Numbered from the stretch's first letter, positions 1-8,726 are shown. The stretch: 64,000 nt of DNA from Mycobacterium vicinigordonae (GCF_013466425.1 NZ_CP059165.1:6014001-6078000); one strand, 5' to 3'. The notes: generated by a model not told the origin, from the letters alone. A program made the numbers and translations.

Positions 1-1071
1 CTCGGCGCGCGGGTCGGGCGCGGCACCGAGATCTCCACGGTGTTACTCACACCCAAGTTCGCCGTCATCGAGGACGGCGCGTTCCTGGCCGACGACACCA
101 TGGTCGCTTCGTATGAGCTTGGGGGCGGCTGGATTTACGCCGCGGAAACCACGGTCGGGCGGCGCGCCTTTCTGGGTAACTCGGGAATCACCCAGCCGGG
201 CCGCCGGGTGCCCGACGACGGCCTGGTCGCCGTGTTGTCAGCGACGCCGCCCAAGGCTAAGCGTGGCTCGTCTTGGCTGGGCAGTCCGCCGATGCGACTG
301 CGTCGGCGTCCCGTCGAGGCCGACGAGGAAACCACCTACGCTCCGCCGACCCGGTTAAAGGTGATGCGGGCCGCGGTAGAGATTTGCCGTTTGGTGCCGA
401 TGATGATCACGGCCGCGATCGGCCTGGCGATGTTGGGCGGACTGCAGTTCCTTACGGCCTTCGGGATCTGGTGGGCAGCGTTGGGCGGCGGGCTGGTCAT
501 GCTGTCCGCAGGTGCGGTGGCCGCAGCGGTAACGGTGGCAGCGAAGTGGCTGCTGATCGGTCGGGTCCGCGCGCGTGAATATCCGCTGTGGTCATCCTTC
601 GTTTGGCGCAACGAACTCGCTGACACGTTCGTGGAAACAGTTGCCGCGCCATGGTTTGCGCGCGCGGCCGCGGGTACGCCGGCATTGAACCTGTGGTTGC
701 GGGGACTGGGTGCGGCGATCGGGCGCGGAGTCTGGTGTGAAACCTACTGGCTTCCCGAGGCCGACCTGGTCACCCTCGGCGCGGGCAGCACCGTCAACCG
801 TGGGTGTGTGGTGCAGACCCACCTGTTCCACGACCGGATCATGCGAATGGACACCGTCGTGCTGGAGCCCGGTTCCACGCTGGGCCCGCACTGCGTTGCG
901 TTGCCCGCGGCCCGGCTGGGCGCCGGCGCTTCCGTCGGCCCCGCCTCACTGGTGGTCAGGGGCGACGAGGTGCCCGGATCGACGCGTTGGCAAGGCAATC
1001 CGGTGCGGCCGTGGAAACCCACCCGGAAGAAAGGGCGCAAGAACGCCGACGTTGAAGGAACCGCGGCGTGA
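1..1071 (+). CDS. C-terminal part of a Pls/PosA-family NRPS-like protein (5' end outside window)
   Basis: The frame is open from base 1, so this is the 3' end of a longer gene; 356 residues are visible. They show hexapeptide, left-handed beta-helix-like stretches at the start (LGARVGRGTEIS) and again near residues 235-300 (LGAAIGRGVWCET, VTLGAGSTVNRG). Between them, at about residues 130-190, lie two hydrophobic membrane segments. This mix of acyltransferase-like beta-helix and membrane segments is what I know as the C-terminal domain of Pls/PosA/Gly-type non-ribosomal peptide synthetases, such as epsilon-poly-lysine synthetase, where it replaces a thioesterase. The adenylation and carrier domains would lie upstream and cannot be seen. 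The stop codon overlaps the GTG of the M1 peptidase. The family call is from recognition; the product is unknown. Confidence 0.7.
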   Translation, partial: LGARVGRGTEISTVLLTPKFAVIEDGAFLADDTMVASYELGGGWIYAAETTVGRRAFLGNSGITQPGRRVPDDGLVAVLSATPPKAKRGSSWLGSPPMRLRRRPVEADEETTYAPPTRLKVMRAAVEICRLVPMMITAAIGLAMLGGLQFLTAFGIWWAALGGGLVMLSAGAVAAAVTVAAKWLLIGRVRAREYPLWSSFVWRNELADTFVETVAAPWFARAAAGTPALNLWLRGLGAAIGRGVWCETYWLPEADLVTLGAGSTVNRGCVVQTHLFHDRIMRMDTVVLEPGSTLGPHCVALPAARLGAGASVGPASLVVRGDEVPGSTRWQGNPVRPWKPTRKKGRKNADVEGTAA

Positions 1072-2390
1072 AATCACCAGCCAAGAAGGCCCCGAAGAGC
1101 GGGGTACTTGATCCGTATCTGCCGCAGAACGGCAATTTCGGCTACTCGGTGTCGCGTTACGAACTGGACCTGGAATACAAGGTCGGCATCAACCGGCTAT
1201 CCGGTACCGCGACGATCACGGCCGTGACCCTCACCGAGTTGCAGGTGTTCACCCTGGATCTGTCCGGTGCCCTGTCGGTGTCCAAGGTGTCGGTGAACGG
1301 CAAGCGCGCCGAGCGGTTCGGTTGCCGGGCCGGCAAATTGCGAATCACGATGTCGTCGAAACTGGCGACCGGCGCCGCGATGTCGGTCGTTGTGCGCTAC
1401 AGCGGCCATCCGAAGCCACTCCGAACACTTTGGGGCGAAGTCGGGTTCGAGGAGCTGACTGAAGGTGCGCTGGTGGCCGGGCAGCCCAACGGGGCCGCCT
1501 CGTGGTTCCCTTGCAACGATCATCCCAGCGCGAAGGCCGCCTTCCAGATCCAAGTCAGCACCGAAAACGCCTACCGCGTGGTGGCCAACGGCAAGTTGGT
1601 GTCGCGGCGGGTGCGGGCATCGCAGACGGTGTGGACCTACGAACAACCCGAGCCCACGTCGACCTACCTGATCACGTTGCAGATCGGCGTGTACGAGCTG
1701 ACCCGGCTGACCAGGACGCCAGTGACCATCCGCGCCGCCCTGCCCGAAAGACTTACGAAGGACTTCGATCACGACTTCGGCCGGCAGCCCGAGATGATGA
1801 AGCTGTTCGTCGAACTGTTCGGACCCTATCCGCTGAGCGACGGCTATACCGTGGTGGTCACCGATGACTCGCTGGAAATCCCCCTCGAAGCACAAGGTAT
1901 TTCGATCTTCGGCGCCAATCATTGCGACGGTACGGGTGACAGCGAGCGGCTGATCGCCCACGAGCTGGCGCACCAGTGGTTCGGCAACTCGGTGACCGCG
2001 CGCCGCTGGCGCGACATCTGGCTGCACGAGGGATTCGCCTGCTACGCCGAGTGGTTATGGTCCGAGCACAGCGGCGGGCCCAGCGCCGACGAGCTGGCCG
2101 ACGAATTTCACGAGGAGCTTCGCGCCCAGCAGCAAGACTTGCTGCTCACCGATCCTGGACCGCGGCGCATGTTCGACGACCGGGTGTACAAGCGCGGTGC
2201 ACTGACTCTGCACGCCCTACGCGAAAGGTTGGGCGACACGAAATTCTTTGCGCTACTGAAGGATTGGACGTCACGCTACCGGCACTCGACGGCCAGCACC
2301 GACGACTTCACCAGCTTGGCGGCCACCTATTGCGACGAATCGCTGAGGCCGTTGTGGGAGGCCTGGCTGTATTCGACGGCGGTGCCCTGA
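1068..2390 (+). CDS. M1 family zinc metallopeptidase, short form
   Basis: The 440-residue protein starts at a GTG overlapping the stop of the NRPS-like gene (GTGA). The gluzincin signature is complete: HELAH at residues 298-302 with the third zinc ligand Glu321 in WLHEGFACYAE, the HExxH-18-E spacing of M1 aminopeptidases. A beta-rich N-terminal domain precedes it, with the exopeptidase-type GxMEN loop region replaced by LEAQGISIFG at about residue 270. At 440 residues it lacks the long helical C-terminal domain of 850-residue PepN enzymes. No signal peptide is seen. The overlap suggests cotranslation with the NRPS-like gene, so it may act on the same peptide product, but that is inference. 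Confidence 0.85.
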   Translation: MKSPAKKAPKSGVLDPYLPQNGNFGYSVSRYELDLEYKVGINRLSGTATITAVTLTELQVFTLDLSGALSVSKVSVNGKRAERFGCRAGKLRITMSSKLATGAAMSVVVRYSGHPKPLRTLWGEVGFEELTEGALVAGQPNGAASWFPCNDHPSAKAAFQIQVSTENAYRVVANGKLVSRRVRASQTVWTYEQPEPTSTYLITLQIGVYELTRLTRTPVTIRAALPERLTKDFDHDFGRQPEMMKLFVELFGPYPLSDGYTVVVTDDSLEIPLEAQGISIFGANHCDGTGDSERLIAHELAHQWFGNSVTARRWRDIWLHEGFACYAEWLWSEHSGGPSADELADEFHEELRAQQQDLLLTDPGPRRMFDDRVYKRGALTLHALRERLGDTKFFALLKDWTSRYRHSTASTDDFTSLAATYCDESLRPLWEAWLYSTAVP

Positions 2391-2475
2391 GCCGCGAGCG
2401 GGTTCAAAGCCCGGCCTTGGCGCCGAAGCGTTCCATGAACCGGCAGGAATGGACCTTTTCGCCATCCCCAGACGT

Positions 2476-2862
2476 CTAGAGGTTGGCCAGATCGTCGGGG
2501 ACGTCCACGGCATGTTCCTGAAGGACCTCGAGAGGCACCACGTCGAGGGTGCGCTGATTGGTGGAGGCGAGCACCACCGGGGCGGCGCAGCCGTCGTTGT
2601 GGGCGCGCAGCCAGTTCAGCGCGGTGACACACCAGCGGTCCCCGGGCAGCAGCCCGGGAAATCGGTACTCGGGCACCGGGGTGGACAGGTCGTTGCCGAT
2701 TGAGCGTTGATGCTCGAGGAACTCGGCGGTCACCACGGCGCAGATGGTGTGCAGGCCCCGATCCTCGTCTCCGGTGGAACAACAACCGTCCCGATAAAAT
2801 CCGGTCATCGGCTCGGTGCCGCACGGTTCCAGCGGGCCCCCTAGCACGTTGCGATCGGGCAT
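2476..2862 (-). CDS. DUF2237 family protein
   Basis: This 128-residue protein begins MPDRNVLGGPLEPCG and carries the Cys-rich GFYRDGCCSTG segment and the later GDRWCVTALNWLRA motif typical of DUF2237. The family is of unknown function. A longer in-frame extension to 2913 is possible, but the family begins at the NVLG(G)PLEPC motif, so I use the ATG at 2862. It converges with the M1 peptidase (86 bp between stops) and diverges from the gene at 2960, leaving about 97 bp for both promoters. Confidence 0.75.
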   Translation of the reverse strand: MPDRNVLGGPLEPCGTEPMTGFYRDGCCSTGDEDRGLHTICAVVTAEFLEHQRSIGNDLSTPVPEYRFPGLLPGDRWCVTALNWLRAHNDGCAAPVVLASTNQRTLDVVPLEVLQEHAVDVPDDLANL

Positions 2863-2959
2863 TAGCTCAGTATTACGCTTCGCGCCCTCGAATGGCGGGC
2901 AAATCATGGGCACGTGGGTGGCGGCAGCACCATGTCACGGTGACGGTAGGTTCATCGGC

Positions 2960-3349
2960 GTGATACTTACGGGTGCCTTCCTGGCCGACGCGGCCGCCGT
3001 CGTTGACAACAAACTCAACGTGTCGGGCGGGGTGCTGTCCCGCTTCGGGCTCGGGCCCGATCGCTCCGCCCGATTCGTCTTGGTGGTGCTGACGCAGTCC
3101 GAGCCCGGCAACACCGACCGGCAGATCAAGATTGAGATGCGGCCGCCCAATGATGACGAGCCGATCAAGCTCGAGTTCGACCTGCCCGAGGCGGCCGTCG
3201 CCGACTTTCCTGGGTTCGCGTTCTTCGAGTTGCAGCTGCAGTTGCCCACCGACGGCCGCTGGGTGATGGTGGTGACCGGCGGGACGGGGGCGATCTCACT
3301 GCCGGTGCTGGTCAGCGAGATGCCGCAACCATCAGGGCTCGGTCTCTAG
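2960..3349 (+). CDS. DUF6941-like protein, paralogue A
   Basis: Starting at GTG 2960 gives 129 residues (VILTGAFLADAAAVVDNKLN...). No signal peptide, membrane segment or catalytic motif is visible; the protein looks like a small beta-rich domain ending GTGAISLPVLVSEM. A second copy of the family lies at 7133-7492, and the two align along their whole length, including LAxAAxxVDNKLNVSGGVLxRF and GRWVxMVTGG. Both start codons are preceded by nearly the same GGTAGGTTCA sequence, which supports this start over the in-frame ATG at 2816. Function is unknown; the DUF number is from memory. Confidence 0.7.
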   Translation: MILTGAFLADAAAVVDNKLNVSGGVLSRFGLGPDRSARFVLVVLTQSEPGNTDRQIKIEMRPPNDDEPIKLEFDLPEAAVADFPGFAFFELQLQLPTDGRWVMVVTGGTGAISLPVLVSEMPQPSGLGL

Positions 3350-3385
3350 GGTCCAGCCCTTCGCGGGTGCCAATCGGTTTCTTTC

Positions 3386-3514
3386 CCGCGCGAGCGTCCT
3401 CAAAATGCCGCTATTTGCGCGTGAAAACCGTACATTTGAGGGCGCTCGCGCGAAGGTTAACGAGACATTTGCGGGCGCCCGCGACACTTGAGGGCGCTCG
3501 CGCGAAGGTTAACG
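3386..3514. repeat. intergenic direct and inverted repeats
   Basis: The 200-bp gap between convergent genes contains two identical 27-base copies at 3436-3462 and 3488-3514 (TTGAGGGCGCTCGCGCGAAG then GTTAACG). A third, inverted and slightly diverged copy is at about 3386-3404 (17 of 19 bases complementary). The inverted copy could pair with either direct copy to form a hairpin in RNA from both flanking genes, so a terminator role is possible. No open frame in the gap looks coding. Confidence 0.7.
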
Positions 3515-3550
3515 CGAGAAGCTAGTTGCGGACGGTGGTTGCGGGCCGGT

Positions 3551-4501
3551 TCAGCTCAGCACCGGCAGCACCTTATCGGTGAGTAACTGCACCGACTTCC
3601 AGGCTTCGTCCACCGGCATCCCCCCGACCAGCGGGTGCAGCACGATCGGCCCGTAACAGTGCTCCGCGCCGCGCACCTCGGCGATTAGCTGCTCGGGTGT
3701 CAGGAACCGGTATCGGCCGGAAGCCTTCACCTCGTCGAGCGTCTGCACCCCGGGCAGGTGCATGAGGGATCGCTCGTCGGCGGACCAGCCGCCGTAGGTG
3801 ACCGCTTCCCACAGGATGTGTTCGCCGAGTTCGGCCCAGGCGCGATCCGGGTCCTCGTGCAGGTAGATCATGCCGCGGTTGATCGGTCCGGGCATGACGA
3901 CGAACGGCTTAATGCCCGCTTCGGCGCACAACTCGCGGTAACGGGCCGCAACCTCGGGCAGATGGTCGGCCAGACTGAGCGGCAGCCTGAACCGCGCCGC
4001 GCGGCGCGCGGTAGCCAGCGACCCGCCACCCACATACAGCGGGGGATGCGGCCGGGTCCAGGTTCCGATGCTCGACCAGACCGCCAGCACCCGCTCCACC
4101 AGTTTGTCCATCAGCTTGCCGCGCTGGGCAAATTCGACTCCCAGCGAGTCGAATTCGACCGTTCGATAGCCCAATCCGACCGTGGTATGCAGCCGCCCGC
4201 GACTCATGTTGTCCACCAGCGCGATATCCTCGGCGAGCCGGACCGGATTCCACAGCGGCCCCAGTGCGCAGTCCACGCTCGCGATCAGGGTCGACGTGTG
4301 CGCCAGGAACATTGAGGCGGCCATGATCGGGTTGGGGCTCCAGCCGTGTCCGGTGGCATGGTGCTCGTCGACACTCACCGTGGTGATGCCGCGCGACTCA
4401 CCCCACTGCGCAAGCTCGAGTGCGGCGTTGAGCAGTTCGCTCTGCTTGCGCGGATCACCCTGCGGGGAAGCGAAATTGAACCTCAGTACGGTGAGCAACA
4501 T
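3551..4501 (-). CDS. LLM-class (luciferase-like) flavin-dependent oxidoreductase
   Basis: The 316-residue protein starts MLLTVLRFNFASPQG and has the features of bacterial luciferase-like TIM-barrel monooxygenases: ALELAQWGESRGITTVSVDEHHATGHG near residue 35 and RLAEDIALVDNMSRGRLHTTVGLGYR at about 100. They use FMN or F420; the sequence alone does not tell which. The start codon lies just after the stop of the sulfatase-like gene (4504), so the two are probably one transcript with the sulfotransferase further upstream. Substrate unknown. An oxidoreductase beside a sulfatase and a sulfotransferase suggests organosulfur or sulfated-lipid metabolism, by inference. Confidence 0.8.
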   Translation of the reverse strand: MLLTVLRFNFASPQGDPRKQSELLNAALELAQWGESRGITTVSVDEHHATGHGWSPNPIMAASMFLAHTSTLIASVDCALGPLWNPVRLAEDIALVDNMSRGRLHTTVGLGYRTVEFDSLGVEFAQRGKLMDKLVERVLAVWSSIGTWTRPHPPLYVGGGSLATARRAARFRLPLSLADHLPEVAARYRELCAEAGIKPFVVMPGPINRGMIYLHEDPDRAWAELGEHILWEAVTYGGWSADERSLMHLPGVQTLDEVKASGRYRFLTPEQLIAEVRGAEHCYGPIVLHPLVGGMPVDEAWKSVQLLTDKVLPVLS

Positions 4502-4503
4502 CG

Positions 4504-5742
4504 TCAGGAGCTTCTGGCGATCTGCTGGGTGAGCCAAGCGGATTCCCAGAAGTTGGTGCTGTCGGCCAGCAGGTGCTCGTGTGCCGCCCTGAGCACTTCG
4601 CGCGCTGCGGGTTGGTCGCCGAGCAGTTCGGCGAGGTGGATGGCATGCAGGGGGCGGCCCGCCTCCAGGTGTCCCCGGGCGCGGTCGAGGAGCTCGGCGG
4701 CGCCGGCGAGTTCGACGACGTCGCTGGCCACCGCATCGAATCCGACCGGATACAGTTCGGTGGTCGAGCGGTGGTGGAACCAGCCCGAGTAGTTCTCCCA
4801 GATGGCCCGTACATCCCAGGCGACCTTGCCGTAGCCCTGTCCCACTTCGTATTCCGCGGGCAGGGTGATCTCCCGCATCAACGTTTCCACGTCCTTGCCC
4901 TCGTTCATTCCGGTGACGGTCTGGTCATGGACGTACTGAATCGCGTTGCGCAGTCGCGTGAGTTCGGCCTCGATTCGCTCGGCGCCCGAGATCGGCTCGA
5001 AGTGACCGGTGACGAGCAAGTTGGGCTTCAGGTCGCGGACCCGGTCGACCGAGGCGATCGTCGTCAAAGCATCGCGATAGCGGTCGCCGCGCATAGTGAC
5101 CAGGTTCGGGATGTGTCCAAGTAATGGACCGAAAGTGTTCCCACACAAACAGATTCGCTCCTCGGGCAGCCACACCACCAGGGAGTCGGTGGTCTCGCCG
5201 CCAGGCACCGAGATCAGCTCCAACTGGCGCCCACCGACCTCCAGCGTCAGAGTGTCGTCGAAGTCGAGATCCACGCTGGGAATGCTCTGCGCAGGCAGCC
5301 TCCTGGTGCCGAGCCGCCGTTGGATGTCCTGGATTCCGGTGGACAGCGTGTCCTTGAAGGCGAACGCGCTACGACTGGCCCGGTACGGGATGAGACGTTC
5401 GTTGTCATCGCGCCACAGCGTCCAGTTAGCCTGCGCGACAACGACAGTTTCAGGATCGCGGACGCTGTCCAACCCGCCTACGTGGTCGACGTGTCCCTGG
5501 GTAAAGATGACGTAGCGCACCGGGGACGGGTCGACGTCGTCGAAGTTGGCCCGGTGCACCGGCCCTTCGAATCCCATGCCGGTGTTGACGATCACCCGCC
5601 CGTCGTCGGTAGTCAGCAGGTAGGAGTTGGAGAGCCCGGGCGAACACCACACGCCAGGCGCGATCGGCTCGGCCCGATCCGCGGAGGCTGGACGCATCTC
5701 CTCGGCACCCGGCCGGCTGCGGTAGACCGGTTCGAATTTCAC
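4504..5742 (-). CDS. MBL-fold alkyl-sulfatase-like hydrolase
   Basis: Metallo-beta-lactamase fold enzyme of about 412 residues. The motif TQGHVDHVGG supplies the first zinc-ligand cluster and LVTGHFEP a later ligand. A C-terminal segment (GQGYGKVAWDVRAIWENYSGWF) matches the dimerisation domain of SdsA1-type alkyl sulfatases. It lacks the SCP2-like C-terminal domain present in the 626-residue homologue at 22329-24209, so substrate delivery may differ. GTG 5742 is preferred because GAGGGAG lies about 6 bases upstream; a longer frame begins at 5763. The stop of the upstream sulfotransferase is 10 bp away. The MBL and dimerisation calls are firm; sulfatase activity is inferred. Confidence 0.8.
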   Translation of the reverse strand: MKFEPVYRSRPGAEEMRPASADRAEPIAPGVWCSPGLSNSYLLTTDDGRVIVNTGMGFEGPVHRANFDDVDPSPVRYVIFTQGHVDHVGGLDSVRDPETVVVAQANWTLWRDDNERLIPYRASRSAFAFKDTLSTGIQDIQRRLGTRRLPAQSIPSVDLDFDDTLTLEVGGRQLELISVPGGETTDSLVVWLPEERICLCGNTFGPLLGHIPNLVTMRGDRYRDALTTIASVDRVRDLKPNLLVTGHFEPISGAERIEAELTRLRNAIQYVHDQTVTGMNEGKDVETLMREITLPAEYEVGQGYGKVAWDVRAIWENYSGWFHHRSTTELYPVGFDAVASDVVELAGAAELLDRARGHLEAGRPLHAIHLAELLGDQPAAREVLRAAHEHLLADSTNFWESAWLTQQIARSS

Positions 5743-5752
5743 TGTGTCTCCC

Positions 5753-7021
5753 TCATTCGGCACGGACGTCGAACCTGTCGAAGTAGAAGCCGAATCGTGC
5801 GCGTAGGTCGTCGGCGCTGACCCCGAAATGCCGTTGCAGGTCGTAGCGGATGCGGCCGTGCTTGCCCCGCGGGTTGCTGCCGAGATACGCCTGGAAGCTG
5901 CGCGTTGCCTTGCCGGTGAGTTCGACGCCCCCGCGGTGGTACAGCTCAGTCAGCAACTGCATTTCATTGCCGTTCAGCTGATGGAAGCCGATGTCGATGC
6001 TGCGTTCGTTGGGCACCAAGCCACGATCACGCACGCAGGCGCTGAGTAATCGGTGTACCCGGTCGGTCCAATACTCCAGCAGCCAATCCGGGTTGATACT
6101 GGTGCGGCGCAGCCGATCCGAATAGGCCATCATCGTTATCGCGGACTGGATCACCGCTGCGGGATCGCGGTGGGTGAAAGCAACCGTCGCGTCGGGAAAG
6201 GTGGCCATCAAGGGGCCCAGTTGCTCACAGTGCTGCGGACTCTTGAGCACCCAGGTCCGTGGACCGCGCAGAAAAGTTAACGCCTGCAACACTTTACGCA
6301 GATAGCCATAGTGACGGCGCTGGTCCAGGCTCAGGTAGTAGTCGCGCCAACCCGGAACCCGCGCATGCCATTCCAGCACATAGGAAGCCAAATCCAGGTC
6401 CAGGACCTCGACCTCTTCTTCGATGGCTTCGGGGAACCGGTCATGCATGGCGGCAACCAACGGCGCGCTGGCCATCAGCGCATCGTGTTCCTGTTTGGTT
6501 CGCGTGTAGCGCGGATCCACACCGTAGGTGTCGGGGCCTTGGCCGCGGGCCGGTATCGGATCCTGGCTCTCCCAGTACGGCAGCGCGCGGCGACGCGAGT
6601 CTGAGGCGATGAGATTGACCAGGTGCGTGGTGCCCGATCGGGGCATCCCGACGACGATGAACGGCTGCTCGATCGGGATCGACTCTGTCTCGGGGTACCG
6701 CTTGACCAGATCGGTCAACGACAACCGGTTCCGCAGCAGGCGCACCACCCGTTGCCGCAGTGTGGCGCGGGTGAGTTGACGCAGGCCGTCGTCGGCTTCG
6801 ATCGCGGCAACGTGAGCGCTCAACCGTTCGGTGAACCGGTCACCGTCGTCGAGATCGTCCACACCGGCCTGCGCGCGGGCCTCATCCAGCATCGTGTCGA
6901 TGTCGAACTCGACGCGCCTTGACTCGGTGAACTTCAGGATCTGCCGCTGGGTCTCGGTCAACTCGGGCGAGCGCAGGTCGCTCAAGTCGATGTCCTCGAC
7001 ATCCTGACCCGCAACATCCAC
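5753..7021 (-). CDS. PAPS-dependent sulfotransferase family protein
   Basis: The 422-residue protein contains the 5'-phosphosulfate loop GMPRSGTTHLVNLI and the 3'-phosphate segment FTHRDPAAVIQSAITMM, both hallmarks of PAPS-dependent sulfotransferases (Sulfotransfer_3 type, common in mycobacteria). About 130 residues precede the P-loop. GTG 7021 is chosen because AGGTCAG sits just upstream; the frame stays open to 7117 without a good ribosome site. It is the first gene of a three-gene leftward operon with the alkyl-sulfatase-like and LLM genes, so this locus has enzymes for both adding and removing sulfate. Substrate is not visible. Confidence 0.85.
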   Translation of the reverse strand: MDVAGQDVEDIDLSDLRSPELTETQRQILKFTESRRVEFDIDTMLDEARAQAGVDDLDDGDRFTERLSAHVAAIEADDGLRQLTRATLRQRVVRLLRNRLSLTDLVKRYPETESIPIEQPFIVVGMPRSGTTHLVNLIASDSRRRALPYWESQDPIPARGQGPDTYGVDPRYTRTKQEHDALMASAPLVAAMHDRFPEAIEEEVEVLDLDLASYVLEWHARVPGWRDYYLSLDQRRHYGYLRKVLQALTFLRGPRTWVLKSPQHCEQLGPLMATFPDATVAFTHRDPAAVIQSAITMMAYSDRLRRTSINPDWLLEYWTDRVHRLLSACVRDRGLVPNERSIDIGFHQLNGNEMQLLTELYHRGGVELTGKATRSFQAYLGSNPRGKHGRIRYDLQRHFGVSADDLRARFGFYFDRFDVRAE

Positions 7022-7132
7022 GCTTCTGACCTCCGTTGGCCGTCTCGCTGCCCGTCGCTGCCCGTGGCTGCCCGTCGAATATAAGCCGTCGCCCACCTGT
7101 GCCTGCCGGCACCGCAACGGTAGGTTCAGCGG

Positions 7133-7492
7133 GTGATAGTCGGGGCCTTCCTGGCCGAAGCCGCATCGGCAGTGGACAACAAGCTCAACGTGTCGGGCGG
7201 TGTGCTGTTGCGATTCGCCGTCGAGGCAGATCGGCTGGCCCAGTTCCTGCTGGTGGTGCTCACGCAGTCGGAGACCGGGAGCCCGGACCGGCGGGTCGAG
7301 GTCGAGGTCCGCCCTCCCACCGACGACGAGCCGCTAACCATCGGATTCGAGCTGCCCGAAGCCGCCACCGCAGCCGAACTCGGGTTCGCCATCTTCCCCG
7401 TCGAGGTGACCTTGCCCGTCAACGGGCGTTGGGTCCTGATGGTCACCGGCGGTGCGGGCCTGATCTCGCTTCCGCTGATTGTCAGCAGTTGA
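7133..7492 (+). CDS. DUF6941-like protein, paralogue B
   Basis: This 119-residue protein starts at GTG 7133 (VIVGAFLAEAASAVDNKLN...). It is a full-length paralogue of 2960-3349, and the 10 bases GGTAGGTTCA lie just upstream of both genes. The family is soluble and without recognisable catalytic motif. The copies lie on either side of the sulfotransferase operon, each divergent from or facing away from it, which suggests a duplication that spans or was later split by that operon. Confidence 0.7.
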   Translation: MIVGAFLAEAASAVDNKLNVSGGVLLRFAVEADRLAQFLLVVLTQSETGSPDRRVEVEVRPPTDDEPLTIGFELPEAATAAELGFAIFPVEVTLPVNGRWVLMVTGGAGLISLPLIVSS

Positions 7493-7589
7493 CCGCGTGG
7501 ATGACGGCGGCATAACGATTTTCCACCTCACTTGTCGCGGTCCGGTACGCCGCGCCTGAGGGGCCGCCCGCCGAAACTACCGTCGCGTC

Positions 7590-8726
7590 GTGCACCGCCG
7601 AACCGCCCTCAAGCTGCCACTGGCGCTGGCCGTGGGTACGGCCTTGATCCGTGCACCGCGCGCCGCCGCAGACGCGGGCCGGTGGCCCGCGGACCGCGCC
7701 CACAACTGGTATCAGGCCCAGGGCTGGTTGGTCGGCTGTAACTACACGACCTCGACGGCGATCAACCAGCTCGAGATGTTCCAGGCCGGCACGTACGACG
7801 CCGCGCGCATCGACCGCGAGTTGGGCGCGGCCCGCTTCCACGGTTTCAACTCGGTGCGGGTGTTCCTGCACGACCAGCTGTGGGCCCAGGACCGGCAGGG
7901 ATTTCAAACCCGGCTCGCGCAGTTTGTCGGCATCGCTGCGCGGCACGGCATTAAGCCGCTGTTCGTGTTGTTCGACTCCTGCTGGGACCCGTTTCCGCGG
8001 ATCGGCCGGCAGCGGGCGCCACGCCCAGGGGTACACAACTCCGGGTGGGTACAAAGTCCCGGCGCCGAGCACATCGACGACGCTCGCTACGCCGGTGTAC
8101 TGCGCGACTACGTAACCGGCGTGCTGAGTCAGTTCCGCAACGACGACAGGGTCCTGGGCTGGGACTTGTGGAACGAACCTGATAACCCGGCGCGCGAGTA
8201 TCGAAAAGTAGAGCGCAAGGACAAGCTGGACAAGGTCGCCGCACTGCTGCCTCAGGTGTTCGGCTGGGCGCGCGCCGTCGATCCGGCTCAGCCATTGACA
8301 AGTGGTGTGTGGCAGGGCAATTGGGGGGACCCCGGAAGCCGTAGTGCGATCGCCGGCATTCAGTTGGACAACTCCGACGTGATCACATTTCACAACTACG
8401 GCCCGCCGGCTCAGTTCGAGGGACGGATCAACGAACTCGCACCGCTGGGGCGGCCGATTATCTGCACCGAGTACTTGGCGCGGTCGCTGGGCAGCACTGT
8501 GGAGGGCGTCTTGCCGATTGCCCGGCGGCACAACGTCGGCGCGATGAACTGGGGGTTGGTGGCCGGAAAGACGCAGACGTATCTTCCCTGGACCTCGTGG
8601 GATCGGCCGGTCACGACGCCGCCGAAGCAGTGGTTCGCCGACTTGCTGCTGCCGAGTGGACAGCCGTTCGCCGACGTCGAGGTTCAGATGATCAAGAAGC
8701 TGGCCAGCGGGCAGAAACAGGATTGA
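7590..8726 (+). CDS. secreted glycoside hydrolase, GH5/cellulase-like
   Basis: The 378-residue protein begins at GTG with a Tat-like twin-arginine leader (HRRTALKLPLALAVGTAL) and a likely cleavage after PRAAA near residue 28. A TIM-barrel cellulase-type domain follows: the acid/base glutamate lies in GWDLWNEPDNP (about residue 195) and the nucleophile in IICTEYLARS (about residue 290). The family hydrolyses beta-linked glucans or mannans. Which polymer is cut cannot be told. It is a single gene, 97 bp after the DUF6941 paralogue, followed by a convergent tRNA-Ser. Confidence 0.8.
   Translation: MHRRTALKLPLALAVGTALIRAPRAAADAGRWPADRAHNWYQAQGWLVGCNYTTSTAINQLEMFQAGTYDAARIDRELGAARFHGFNSVRVFLHDQLWAQDRQGFQTRLAQFVGIAARHGIKPLFVLFDSCWDPFPRIGRQRAPRPGVHNSGWVQSPGAEHIDDARYAGVLRDYVTGVLSQFRNDDRVLGWDLWNEPDNPAREYRKVERKDKLDKVAALLPQVFGWARAVDPAQPLTSGVWQGNWGDPGSRSAIAGIQLDNSDVITFHNYGPPAQFEGRINELAPLGRPIICTEYLARSLGSTVEGVLPIARRHNVGAMNWGLVAGKTQTYLPWTSWDRPVTTPPKQWFADLLLPSGQPFADVEVQMIKKLASGQKQD

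Noticed and set aside
1197..2027. 276-codon minus-strand frame in the M1 peptidase
   Set aside because: It is antisense to the HExxH-bearing gene, with no motif of its own.
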